A stretch of 47,350 nt of DNA from Myxococcales bacterium (GTDB lineage Bacteria; Myxococcota_A; UBA9042; GCA-2863065): the NCBI GenBank assembly GCA_018780435.1, contig JADMJS010000429.1, positions 1 through 47,350 of the forward strand, written 5' to 3'. Below are positions 31,254 through 39,902 of this stretch, in pieces. The position numbers and the translations under genes were made by a program. Below the pieces are notes generated by a model, which searched no databases, was not told the DNA's origin, and worked only from the letters and a program-made list of their open reading frames with translations. The stretch's first letter is position 1. The number at the start of each line of letters is the position of its first letter.

Positions 31254-32981
31254 GTGCGCCGCTTCCTCCTCTCGCCGGTATCGCTGGTCCTAACGGCCGC
31301 CCTCGCCTTGTCCGGCGTCGTCGCTATCGCGGCCCCGCCCGGGCCAGCCGTCGTCCTGCACGAGCCTATCCCCGAACCCGAAGGGCTCATGGCGGCGCCC
31401 TCGTCGAGCCCGGTCTTCGTCTATGAGACCGGCGACGGCGCCACGGAGCTGCCCGCGAGTATCCAGGTCGGCGATCAGAGCCTCAAGGCGCCCGCCGCCA
31501 CCCTGCAGGGCACGGGCGAAGACCTGCTCTATCGCTCGGCGCCGGCAGGGACCAAGCCGCAGCCAGGCACCCTTCAAAACCTTGACGGCGCCTATCGCCC
31601 CGACCGCGTGACCGACCGAGAGCCCTGGCTGACCTATCACGCCGTCTTCGACCCCGACCCCATCCCCTTCAAGCGGAACAACGCCAAAGACCGGGTGCTG
31701 CCAGACGGTACGCTTTCCATCAATGACCCGACGCTGCAGGAGATCGCGGTCGTCGGTAACTCGGCCGGCATCGGCCGAGAGGTCTTCTTCGGCTCCGTAC
31801 TTCTCGAACTACAGCCGGAGATCCCGGTCCCGCTTCCTTCGATCTCGCCGGAGTCTCGTGTACTCAGCTACGAGACCATCCCGCGGGTCGATGTCGCTTT
31901 CTCGAAGGACGGCGCCGACAACTACTTCGTCGCCATGCGCGACGGCGACGGCCCCGCGAAGCGCGTCCGAATCAACTTCGTGATGGACGCCCCGAGCTCC
32001 TGGTTCGAGTACACACTCTCGCCTGCCGTGACGGTCGATGACGTCCCGGAGGAGCTGAAGCCGGTCCTCCCTCGGGAGCTCCGAAAGCCCGTCGAGCGCG
32101 TCCTCGATGCGATTGGTGTCTCGCCCGCCGATGGCTACACCGCCGCACTGCAGAAGCTCGTCTACTGGTTCCGCGACTTCGAGACCGGCAAGCTCGGTAA
32201 GTCCGGCGGGAACGTCTACCTCGACCTCGCGCTGGGTAAGAAAGGCGTCTGCCGCCACCGCGCCTACGCCTTCGTGATCACGGCACAAGGCCTCGGGATC
32301 CCATCGCGGTTCGTCTCGAACGAAGCGCACACCTTCGTCGAGTCATGGGTGCCGGGCACCGGCTGGATCCGCATCGACCTCGGCGGTGGCGCCGAAGGCA
32401 TGAACGTACGAAACGCGGCCGAGAAGAGCCGCCACGCCACCAACCCGGCGCGTGATCCCTTCGGCTTTCCTGAGGCTTTCCGCGCGGCATATAGCCAACA
32501 GGCGACCAGCCCCGACGGCGCTACCGAGCCGAGCACGGACGGCGGCCCAGCGCCCGACGGGCTTCGGGGACTACCCGCAGCCCTCCCACGAGCGGGGCGC
32601 CCCGGTCCCGCCCGAGGCGGCGGACGCCGACGGCCGGTCGTTCCCGCCGCCGCGCGCCATGTCGCCGCACCGGAAGACCCGCGTGAGCCGACCCACATCG
32701 ACTTACAGCCGGTGGCGTCTCGGCTCTACCGCGGCGATCCCCTCCGAGTGGTCGGCCACGTCGCCGCCGAGTCAGGCCCCGTCGCCGGTGTGCCCGTTCG
32801 CATCAGCCTCATTGACCCGGCCACGAACGCCATCGCGCACGTGCTCGCCACCGCCCGCACCGACTCGCACGGCGCCTTCTCAGCCGCGGTGGTCATCCCC
32901 GCCGACGCCGATCTCGGCGCATGGGAGCTCGTCGTCGAATACGAGGGCGACGCCGCTCGGGCGCCATGCACCTCGGATTGA
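31254..32981 (+). CDS. Secreted transglutaminase-like protein with C-terminal Ig-like domain; internal frame anomaly
   Basis: 575 residues from a GTG at 31254 that directly opens a signal peptide (RRFLLSPVSLVLTAALALSG); no strong ribosome site. Transglutaminase-like core at about 300-385: GVCRHRAYAF (catalytic Cys), EAHTFVESW (His) and RIDLGGG (Asp). The last 100 residues resemble a bacterial Ig or carboxypeptidase-regulatory fold. Between about 32563 and 32673 the annotated frame reads Arg/Gly/Pro-rich and uses many A/T-ending codons, while the +1 frame reads FGDYPQPSHERGAP with only G/C-ending codons, suggesting two compensating indels or assembly errors in a Pro-rich linker. Confidence 0.75.
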   Translation: MRRFLLSPVSLVLTAALALSGVVAIAAPPGPAVVLHEPIPEPEGLMAAPSSSPVFVYETGDGATELPASIQVGDQSLKAPAATLQGTGEDLLYRSAPAGTKPQPGTLQNLDGAYRPDRVTDREPWLTYHAVFDPDPIPFKRNNAKDRVLPDGTLSINDPTLQEIAVVGNSAGIGREVFFGSVLLELQPEIPVPLPSISPESRVLSYETIPRVDVAFSKDGADNYFVAMRDGDGPAKRVRINFVMDAPSSWFEYTLSPAVTVDDVPEELKPVLPRELRKPVERVLDAIGVSPADGYTAALQKLVYWFRDFETGKLGKSGGNVYLDLALGKKGVCRHRAYAFVITAQGLGIPSRFVSNEAHTFVESWVPGTGWIRIDLGGGAEGMNVRNAAEKSRHATNPARDPFGFPEAFRAAYSQQATSPDGATEPSTDGGPAPDGLRGLPAALPRAGRPGPARGGGRRRPVVPAAARHVAAPEDPREPTHIDLQPVASRLYRGDPLRVVGHVAAESGPVAGVPVRISLIDPATNAIAHVLATARTDSHGAFSAAVVIPADADLGAWELVVEYEGDAARAPCTSD

Positions 32982-33007
32982 TGCCGCAGCCCGCTGTTCG
33001 GAATAGC

Positions 33008-33055
33008 GTCGTTAGGGCTCGGGTTTGGACAGGAGCGAGGCGAGCCGTGGCTCGC
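33008..33055 (+). repeat. Partial repeat element and hairpin before htrA
   Basis: GTCGTTAGGGCTCGG at 33008-33022 recurs exactly at 34515-34529 at the edge of the inverted repeat beyond htrA. At 33040-33055 GCGAGCC-GT-GGCTCGC forms a 7-bp stem, 28 bases before the htrA start codon. Together they look like a remnant of the same element family flanking htrA on the other side. Confidence 0.5.
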
Positions 33056-33083
33056 GACGCATTCTCCACCAACGAGGTTTGCC

Positions 33084-34511
33084 TTGAAGTCGTTCACGCC
33101 AGGTCGCTTTTCGAGTCGAGCTGCCGCGCTCCTTCTCTTGATCGGTGGTTCGGTGGCCACAGGGGCACTCCTCGGCGGGACTGAAGTCGCGCACGCCGAC
33201 CGTCTTTGGACCGAGCGGACGAACACCACGGTCGCGATGACGCCCGACGACGATCGCGCCCGTATGTCCTTCAAATCGCTCGTGAAAGACTTGGCGCCCG
33301 CCGTGGTCTTCATCAGCGTCGAGAAGGAGCAGCGAGGCGGGCGCAATAACCACCGCCACGAGGTACAGGGCCTCGGGACCGGCTTCATCATCCACGAAGA
33401 TGGGTGGGTGGTGACCAACAACCACGTGGTCTCCGAGGGGCGGATTCGAGTGCGCTTGAGCAACGACCGCCAGTACGACGCCCGGGTCGTCGGCATGGAT
33501 CCCCAGACCGACATCGCGCTCGTGAAGTTCGAGCCCGAGGAGCGCTTGACGGTGGCGCCGCTCGGCGACTCGGATCGCCTCGACATCGGTGACTGGGTCA
33601 TCGCCATCGGCAACCCCTTCGGCCTCTCGCACTCGGTCACGGCCGGCATCGTGAGCGCCAAAGGCCGCGCCAACGTCGCCCCGGAAGGGAACGTCGGCCT
33701 CTACGAGGACTTCATCCAGACGGACGCCAGCATCAACCCGGGCAACTCGGGCGGCCCGCTCATCAACATGCGAGGCGAGGTGGTCGGGGTGAACACCGCG
33801 ATCAATCGCGCCGGTCAGGGCCTCGCGTTCTCCGTCCCCATCAACATGGTCAAGACCATCCTCCCGCAGCTCAAAGAGCACGGCGAGGTGCGCCGCTCAA
33901 TGCTCGGCATCCTCATCCAAGACATTGACGCCACCATGGTCTCTGGGCTCGGGCTCGCCGATGCCCGCGGTTCCCTCGTGACGGAGGTCGTGCCGAACGG
34001 CCCCGCCGGGAAGGCCAAGATCCAGGCCGGCGACGTCATCGTCCGCTTCGATGGGAAGCCGGTCGGGAGCTCGCGCGAGCTGCGTTGGCTCTCGTCCAAC
34101 GCGGGGGTCGGTCGCACCGTCCCCGTCGAAGTGATCCGCGAAAGCAAGCCTATCCAAGTCCCTGTGACGTTGAGCGCGCTCGACCAACGCACGTCTGTAG
34201 CCACGCCGCCAAAGCCCAAAGCGCTCGGCCAAGGCCAGTTGGGCGTGGGCATCGCAACGCTCACGCCCGAGCTGCAGGCGAAATACGGCGCCGAAGTCGG
34301 CGAGGGCGTCGTCGTCACCGAAGTCATCCCCGGCAGCCCCGCCGAAAGAGCCGGCCTCCAGGTCGGCGACGTCATCCAGAAGCTGGGTCAGTCCCCGACG
34401 CCCAACGCGGAAGCGCTACAGGCCGCCCTGTCGCGAATGAGCGAGAGTCCAGTGGTCACGCTCGTGATTCATCGCGAGGGCCGCCAGCTCTTCAAGCCGG
34501 TCCAGCGATAG
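33084..34511 (+). CDS. DegP/HtrA-type periplasmic serine protease
   Basis: 475 residues. An N-terminal export signal (about 1-38, ending AHA) precedes a trypsin-like domain with H114 (TNNHVV), D143 (TDIALV) and S222 (NPGNSGGPL). Two PDZ domains follow (about 275-365 and 385-470; GPAGKAKIQAGDVIV, GSPAERAGLQVGDVI). This is the standard DegP/DegQ layout for envelope protein quality control. The start is TTG at 33084 with GAGG upstream, chosen because the signal begins there. It converges on the Lhr-like helicase, with the inverted repeat between. Confidence 0.92.
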   Translation: MKSFTPGRFSSRAAALLLLIGGSVATGALLGGTEVAHADRLWTERTNTTVAMTPDDDRARMSFKSLVKDLAPAVVFISVEKEQRGGRNNHRHEVQGLGTGFIIHEDGWVVTNNHVVSEGRIRVRLSNDRQYDARVVGMDPQTDIALVKFEPEERLTVAPLGDSDRLDIGDWVIAIGNPFGLSHSVTAGIVSAKGRANVAPEGNVGLYEDFIQTDASINPGNSGGPLINMRGEVVGVNTAINRAGQGLAFSVPINMVKTILPQLKEHGEVRRSMLGILIQDIDATMVSGLGLADARGSLVTEVVPNGPAGKAKIQAGDVIVRFDGKPVGSSRELRWLSSNAGVGRTVPVEVIRESKPIQVPVTLSALDQRTSVATPPKPKALGQGQLGVGIATLTPELQAKYGAEVGEGVVVTEVIPGSPAERAGLQVGDVIQKLGQSPTPNAEALQAALSRMSESPVVTLVIHREGRQLFKPVQR

Positions 34512-34519
34512 CGAGTCGT

Positions 34520-34681
34520 TAGGGCTCGGTCGTAAATAAGTGGGAGGGTTGACCGCGCCGCGCCCCGCCCGGCTCGGGCCGAGTCCGAAGACATACTCCC
34601 CGTATTTCGAGGACTTGGAACGAGCCGGGCGGGGATGCGGCGCGAGGCAAACCGAACTACTTATTTGCGACCGAGTCCTTA
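34520..34681. mobile_element. Imperfect 160-bp inverted repeat, MITE-like
   Basis: The left arm begins TAGGGCTCGGTCGTAAATAAG and the right arm, read from the opposite strand, begins TAAGGACTCGGTCGCAAATA; the match continues through GCCCCGCCCGGCTCG to the centre, about 70 bases per arm with a few mismatches. The central loop (about 34587-34610) holds a small hairpin ATAC-TCCCC-GTAT. It fills the convergent htrA/helicase spacer and its right edge supplies the helicase stop codon. It has no coding capacity of its own, so a non-autonomous element is the simplest reading; a strong bidirectional terminator is an alternative. No target duplication was identified. Confidence 0.6.
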
Positions 34682-36229
34682 CGTGCGCAGCACGTCGGGT
34701 AAGAGCCAGGAGAAGGCCCCGCCGCGTCGCCGTTGAGCGAAGGTCGTCCGGCCGGCGGGCCCGTCGGCGGAGTCGAGCGAGACCGAGCCCGCGTCGACGC
34801 CCACGACCTTCCGCGTGCGCCCGCCGATGACCACGAGCTGACCGACCTCGACCTGCACGAGTGACGAGCCGATGGCCTTTCCGGTTCGCGCGTCCTTCAG
34901 CACCTTCTCGGCCACGTTCGGGATGTTGCTGTGGATCCGGCCCTTCTCGCCCATATCCATCGTCTTGGTGGTGGCTCGAACGAGCCCGCGGCCCAGCTCG
35001 ATCCAGCCCTGGTCCTCGAGGTGAGTGAGCACCATGGAGAGCGCGACGCTGTCGACAACGGGCTCGAGGATCGGGCCGAGGCTCTCTCGGGACACGCCCT
35101 TCGGGGTCCCGTAGACGAGGCTCAGGATCTGCTGAACGGCGACGCTCGGGTCCGGCAAGGTCTCGATGGGCTCGATACGCCCCTCCGCGGCGAGGCTCGC
35201 GAGCAGCTCGAAAGCCTGCTCGTCGTCCTCCTCGCGGCACAGCCCGATCGCGGTCACCCGGCCCTCGCGGCGGCTGCCTCGCCCCACGCGTTGCACGAAC
35301 GCCGACACGGTTCGAGGCGGCCCATCGAGCACCACGGCGTCGACGTCGCCGATGTCGACACCGACCTCCAAAGTCATCGTCGCGACGCAGATGCCCCAGG
35401 TCCAATCCCGGAGCGCGGCTTCGCTTTCACGACGGTTCGAGCGCTCGAGGCTGCCGTGGTGGGCGACGATGCGGTCGCGCGGCCAGATCGCAGCGAGTCC
35501 CGCGGCGACCTCCTCGACGCCCGCGCGCGTGTTGCAGAACCACAACGCTTTGATCCGCCCTACGGACCGCAGGCGCTCGATGACGTCCTTCACGTCCTTG
35601 ACGAGCTTGAGGTCGATGGGCCGCGCTTCACCGGTGTTCACGATGACGGCGCCATGACCGGCGTAACGCTCTACGAGGCGCTGCGGGTCGGCGACCGTGG
35701 CAGACAGGACGACCCGCTGAACGTCCGGCAGGCGCCGAAGCAAGACCTGGAGCTGATCCCCGCGTGCCGTCCCGTCGATGAGATGCACCTCGTCGAGGAC
35801 CATACACGTGAGCTGGTCGAAGAGACCGCGCCGCCGGCAGAGGAGGGAATCGAGGCTCTCGGGTGTCGTGATGAGGACCGCCGGCTGCTCCTTGGCCTTG
35901 AAGGTCGGGATGTCGCCGGTCTTGGCGACCAGCGAGATACGCAGCGATGCGAGAGGGCCTTCGAGGCGCCGAACGAGATCGTTGACCAGCGCGCGCGTCG
36001 GGACGACGTAGAGCAGCTTCAGGCTCGTGCAATCGGCCGGTACCCAGCGCTCGATGAGCGGGACCACCGCCGCCTCCGTCTTGCCACTGGCCGTCGGTGC
36101 GGCGATGACGGCGGACTTCCCGTCGAGGAGCAGCGGCGCGGCAGCCTCCTGAACGGCGTTCAGGCGTCCGAAGCGGCCTAAAAAGGGACCAAAGGTGCGG
36201 CGCAGGCGCTCGCGGGGATCCAGGTTCAT
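34679..36229 (-). CDS. Lhr-like DEAD/DEAH superfamily 2 helicase, possibly C-terminally truncated
   Basis: 516 residues. Motif I is APTASGKTEAAV, motif II DEVH, motif III LSATVAD and motif VI QRVGRGSRREG, with a winged-helix region and the C-terminal part typical of Lhr-like helicases, which unwind DNA or RNA-DNA in repair. The ATG at 36229 overlaps the methyltransferase stop as ATGA; a longer frame to 36283 is unlikely. The protein stops at LLPDVLRT, and its TAA (34679-34681) is the outer end of the inverted repeat, so the original C-terminus may have been lost. Confidence 0.82.
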   Translation of the reverse strand: MNLDPRERLRRTFGPFLGRFGRLNAVQEAAAPLLLDGKSAVIAAPTASGKTEAAVVPLIERWVPADCTSLKLLYVVPTRALVNDLVRRLEGPLASLRISLVAKTGDIPTFKAKEQPAVLITTPESLDSLLCRRRGLFDQLTCMVLDEVHLIDGTARGDQLQVLLRRLPDVQRVVLSATVADPQRLVERYAGHGAVIVNTGEARPIDLKLVKDVKDVIERLRSVGRIKALWFCNTRAGVEEVAAGLAAIWPRDRIVAHHGSLERSNRRESEAALRDWTWGICVATMTLEVGVDIGDVDAVVLDGPPRTVSAFVQRVGRGSRREGRVTAIGLCREEDDEQAFELLASLAAEGRIEPIETLPDPSVAVQQILSLVYGTPKGVSRESLGPILEPVVDSVALSMVLTHLEDQGWIELGRGLVRATTKTMDMGEKGRIHSNIPNVAEKVLKDARTGKAIGSSLVQVEVGQLVVIGGRTRKVVGVDAGSVSLDSADGPAGRTTFAQRRRGGAFSWLLPDVLRT

Positions 36230-36930
36230 CTCGGGTCTCCCGAAGGCGCTCGCGTGAGCACCCAAAGCCGGGTCGGGTTCCACGCGCTCGGGCGACGGCT
36301 CTCGACGTGGTAGCCCTCGAAGGCGGGGCGCACTTCGTCGGGGCGATGGTAGAAGTCGCTCGTGGCGATGAGGAGGCGGCCACCCGGCGCGAGGTGCGCC
36401 GGCGCGTCCGTCGCGAGCCGACGTACGACGTCGAGGCCGTCTTCACCGCCATCCCAGACGCACTCGGGATCCCCCCCGCGGTGACGGTGCGCGTCGCCCC
36501 AAGCGCGCGGCACGTACGGCGGCGCCGAGAAGATGACGTCGTAGCGGCCAGTGACGTCGCTGAAGAGATCGCTCACGAAGAACCGCACCTGGGCGCCGTT
36601 CTGGACGGCGTTCTCGTGCGCGCAATCGACGAACTGAGGATTCACATCGACCGCGTGTACGTCGAGCGACGGGAGGGCGCGCGCCACCACGAGGCTCAGC
36701 ACGCCGACCTCGCCCGTACCGACTTCCAAGACCCGCCGTACGTCGCCTATAGCCCGCGGCAGCTCGGCCCGGAGCGCGAGGAGCGCGAGATCCCAGAGGA
36801 CCGGCCGCTCGCGCGACGTCAGCTCCAGTCCGAAGACCCACCGCGTGACGCGCTTCGAGGAACGAAATCGTGCCCCGGCCGTTCGGAACGCGAACTCGGC
36901 CGCCGAACGGACGGGAGCGGGAAGCGGCAC
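36226..36930 (-). CDS. Class I SAM-dependent methyltransferase, HemK/PrmC-like
   Basis: 234 residues. SAM-binding motif I is LEVGTGEVGVLSL near 69, and HAVDVNPQFV is the acidic motif II. The catalytic motif reads SAPPYVP, close to the NPPY of N6-adenine and PrmC-type glutamine methyltransferases. Substrate unknown; a small-molecule or protein substrate is as likely as DNA. It starts 8 bases after pyruvate kinase and overlaps the helicase start by 4 bases. Confidence 0.8.
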   Translation of the reverse strand: MPLPAPVRSAAEFAFRTAGARFRSSKRVTRWVFGLELTSRERPVLWDLALLALRAELPRAIGDVRRVLEVGTGEVGVLSLVVARALPSLDVHAVDVNPQFVDCAHENAVQNGAQVRFFVSDLFSDVTGRYDVIFSAPPYVPRAWGDAHRHRGGDPECVWDGGEDGLDVVRRLATDAPAHLAPGGRLLIATSDFYHRPDEVRPAFEGYHVESRRPSAWNPTRLWVLTRAPSGDPR

Positions 36931-36938
36931 GGTGCGGA

Positions 36939-38444
36939 TCAGATCCGAACGACCCTCAAGACCGGCGCTTCGTCGCTGCCCGCGCCCTGAACGACGACCA
37001 CCAGGTCTTCCGGCTGAAACAAGCCCTGCCGAATGGACTCAGCGAGCGACCGTTCCACGAGATCCGGTGCGGTCGGGGAGCACGGCAGGCGCAATGGCAC
37101 CACGCCCCAGTACATGGACAGGCGGCGCCACGTGGTCTCATCGTGACAGAGCACGACGACCGGTCGTCGCGCGCGCCGCTCGCTCAGGAGCTCCGGGCGG
37201 TCGTTGCCGGAGCTGAAGACCACCATACCCGCCGCGTCGAGCTTCTCCGCCAAGAGCGCCGCGGCCTGCGTGACGGCGAGGCTGACGGCGTCGGCGCCGA
37301 GCAGCGAGTCGTCGAGCTGGGACATCGGCATGAAGGGGCAGTTCTCGGCCTCTACTGCGATGCGTAGCATCTCGCTGACCGCTTGCACCGGATACTGTCC
37401 GACCGAGGTCTCGGCCGACAGCATGATCGCATCGCTGCCGTCGAAGATGGCGTTGGCGACGTCGCTCGATTCCGCGCGGGTCGGCACCGGTGAGGTGATC
37501 ATCGACTCCAGCATTTGCGTCGCCGTGATGACCAGTTTGCCGTGGGCGTTTGCGCGCGCGATGAGGTGCTTTTGGATGACGGGCAGCCGCTCGGTGCTGA
37601 TCTCGATGCCCAGGTCTCCGCGAGCCACCATGATCCCGTCGCACTCCGCCAGGATCTCCTCGATAGCGACGACGGCCTCCGGGCGCTCGATCTTGGCGAT
37701 GACCGGCAGCTTCATGCCAGCGCGGCTCATGTGCCGACGCACTGCCCGCACGTCTTCCGCGCTGCGCACGAAGCTGAGCGCGATGTAGTCGACGCCCGAC
37801 GTGAGCGCCCACTCGAGGTCGGCTCGGTCCTTCTCCGTGAGCGCCGGCGCCGAAACACGGACGCCCGGCAGGTTGATGCCCTTGCGACTTGAGACCGGCC
37901 CACCGACCGCGACGCGCGTGTGAATGTCGCGGCCCTCGACCCGGTCGACCATCAGGCGCAGCTTGCCGTCGTCCACGAGGAGTGAGTCGCCAGGCTTGAC
38001 GTCGAGGTGCAAGTGCTCGTAAGACGTGCCGATCCGGGACGTTGTGCCGATGGGCAGCGGGCTCGTGGTAATGACGACGAGGTCGCCCTCACGCCACTCT
38101 AGGTGCTTCCCCGCTTCGAAGTCGCCGAGGCGAATCTTCGGCCCTTGGAGGTCGGCCAACACCGCGAGAGGCCGGTCGGTCAACTCGCTCACGCGCCGCA
38201 CGAGCTGCAAGCGCATGTTTTGGTGTTCGAGATCGCCGTGGCTCATGTTGAGGCGCGCGACGTTCATGCCTGCGTGGCAGAGGGCGGTCAGGACCTCTTC
38301 GCTGTCGGTCGCTGGGCCGAGCGTGGCGATGATCTTGGTGCGTTTGCGGCCGCGTCGCGTCAGGCCGCTCTGCGCCATGCGGGCACGCATGGACGAGTCG
38401 ATGGCGCCACTCTGATTCAAGTAGCCGCCGAGATAGTCTCTCAT
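36939..38444 (-). CDS. pyk: Pyruvate kinase
   Basis: 501 residues; converts phosphoenolpyruvate and ADP to pyruvate and ATP. Motifs: TKIIATLGPATDS, GMNVARLNMSHGD, VARGDLGIEI (metal site), ITATQMLESMITSPVPTRAE and DAIMLSAETSVGQYPV. The C-terminal effector domain is present. The ATG at 38444 overlaps the regulator stop (ATGA), giving an N-terminal extension of about 30 residues over typical enzymes; an internal ATG at codon 23 (MAQSGLTRRG) is an alternative start. Confidence 0.95.
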   Translation of the reverse strand: MRDYLGGYLNQSGAIDSSMRARMAQSGLTRRGRKRTKIIATLGPATDSEEVLTALCHAGMNVARLNMSHGDLEHQNMRLQLVRRVSELTDRPLAVLADLQGPKIRLGDFEAGKHLEWREGDLVVITTSPLPIGTTSRIGTSYEHLHLDVKPGDSLLVDDGKLRLMVDRVEGRDIHTRVAVGGPVSSRKGINLPGVRVSAPALTEKDRADLEWALTSGVDYIALSFVRSAEDVRAVRRHMSRAGMKLPVIAKIERPEAVVAIEEILAECDGIMVARGDLGIEISTERLPVIQKHLIARANAHGKLVITATQMLESMITSPVPTRAESSDVANAIFDGSDAIMLSAETSVGQYPVQAVSEMLRIAVEAENCPFMPMSQLDDSLLGADAVSLAVTQAAALLAEKLDAAGMVVFSSGNDRPELLSERRARRPVVVLCHDETTWRRLSMYWGVVPLRLPCSPTAPDLVERSLAESIRQGLFQPEDLVVVVQGAGSDEAPVLRVVRI

Positions 38445-39847
38445 GATTGTAAGTCCCCGGTATCCTTTGCGATGTCGTACTTGTCGAGCTTGTATCGAAT
38501 GCTGCGGAAGCTCATTCCCAGCAGCTTGGCGGCTTCCGTTCTGACGCCCCCCGAAAGCTCCAGCGCCCGCACGAGGTAGCGCTTCTCCAGGTCTTCTAGC
38601 ATGACTTCGAGGTTCATTCCGCCCTCGGGTATGTCGGCGGACGCCGTCGGCATTAGCGGGCTCCCCTGCGCCAAGATGTGGGGGGGCAGGGCGTCTGTAG
38701 TGACCAGATCGGACGATGCGAAGGTGACAGCCCGCTCGACCACGTTCTCGAGTTCGCGGACGTTGCCCGGGAAGGGGTACGCGGTGAGGGCGTCCATCGC
38801 GGCGCGGTCGACTCCGCGAATGCGGGCCCCGATCTCGTCTGCGAACTTGGCGACGAAGTGCTGAACGAGCAGCGGGATGTCGTCGCGGCGTTCACGCAGG
38901 GGCGGGATGACGATCTGAACCACGTTGAGCCGGTAGTAGAGGTCTTGGCGGAAGCGCTCCTCCTTGACCTCCTTGTCCAGGTTGCGGTTCGTCGCCGCCA
39001 CGATGCGGACGTCGACGTCCATCTCGCGCGTGCTACCGATGGGCTTGACCCGTCGCTCCTGCAGGACCCGCAGGAGCTTCACCTGCAGCGCCAGTGACAG
39101 CTCCCCGATCTCGTCCAGGAAGAGCGTGCCGCCATGGGCCTCCTCGAAGAGCCCCTTCTTGTTCGCGAAAGCGCCCGTGAAGCTGCCCTTGAGGTGCCCG
39201 AAGAGCTCGCTCTCCATCAGCTCTGCGGGGATGGCGCCGCAGTTCACCGCGACGAAGGGTCGGTCGCGCCGCGGGCTGTTGAAGTGCAAGGCCTTGGCGA
39301 CCAGCTCCTTGCCGGTCCCAGTCTCCCCGTTCACGAGGACCGACGTCTTCATCGGTGCCACCCGTTCGATGAGGCCGAAGACCTCTTTGATGGCGCGGCT
39401 CTTGCCCACGATGTTGTCGAAGCGGTAGCGGTCCGCGAGCGCATGTCGAAGACGTCGGTTCTCGAGCGCGAGCTGACGCTTCTCCACCGCCTTCTCGATG
39501 ACGACCGCGACTTCATCCACCTTGAAGGGCTTGATCAGATAGTCGTGGGCGCCGAGCTTCATGGCCCGGATGGCGGTCTCGGCCGTCGAGAACGCCGTCA
39601 TCATGATGACTTCGACGTCGCCGTGTTTCTGCTTGATCGCTTCGAGCAGGCCGATGCCGTCCATCGGACCTGGCATCTTGAGGTCGCTCATGACGACGTC
39701 GATGTCGCCACCTTCGAGGCGGGTGAGCGCCTCCTTCGGGCCCGTCGCGGTCGACACCACGTACCCCTGCTCTTCGAGGAAGATCTCGAGGAACTCCCGA
39801 AGTGAGACTTCGTCATCGACGACGAGGATGTGGGCGGACTCGGTCAT
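38441..39847 (-). CDS. NtrC-family sigma-54-dependent response regulator
   Basis: 468 residues. Receiver domain 1-120 (VDDE, phospho-acceptor D55, IKPF), an AAA+ domain with GETGTGKE and GSFTGA (the sigma-54 contact loop, normally GAFTGA), and a Fis-type HTH at the C-terminus (RTEAAKLLGMSFRSIRYKL). It would activate sigma-54 promoters after phosphorylation. The ATG at 39847 has AGGAG upstream. No histidine kinase is adjacent; the kinase at 9251 is of the type that pairs with NtrC proteins, but pairing is only a guess. Its end overlaps pyk by 4 bases. Confidence 0.93.
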   Translation of the reverse strand: MTESAHILVVDDEVSLREFLEIFLEEQGYVVSTATGPKEALTRLEGGDIDVVMSDLKMPGPMDGIGLLEAIKQKHGDVEVIMMTAFSTAETAIRAMKLGAHDYLIKPFKVDEVAVVIEKAVEKRQLALENRRLRHALADRYRFDNIVGKSRAIKEVFGLIERVAPMKTSVLVNGETGTGKELVAKALHFNSPRRDRPFVAVNCGAIPAELMESELFGHLKGSFTGAFANKKGLFEEAHGGTLFLDEIGELSLALQVKLLRVLQERRVKPIGSTREMDVDVRIVAATNRNLDKEVKEERFRQDLYYRLNVVQIVIPPLRERRDDIPLLVQHFVAKFADEIGARIRGVDRAAMDALTAYPFPGNVRELENVVERAVTFASSDLVTTDALPPHILAQGSPLMPTASADIPEGGMNLEVMLEDLEKRYLVRALELSGGVRTEAAKLLGMSFRSIRYKLDKYDIAKDTGDLQS

Positions 39848-39902
39848 GCTGCGCTCCTGGCGTAAGTAGACCACAACTGACGCGCTTTGGCGCGCCCGGT
39901 CG

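Noticed and set aside
34540..34830. A plus-strand open frame reading through the inverted repeat
   Set aside because: It starts in the repeat and continues antisense to the helicase; the composition is not gene-like.
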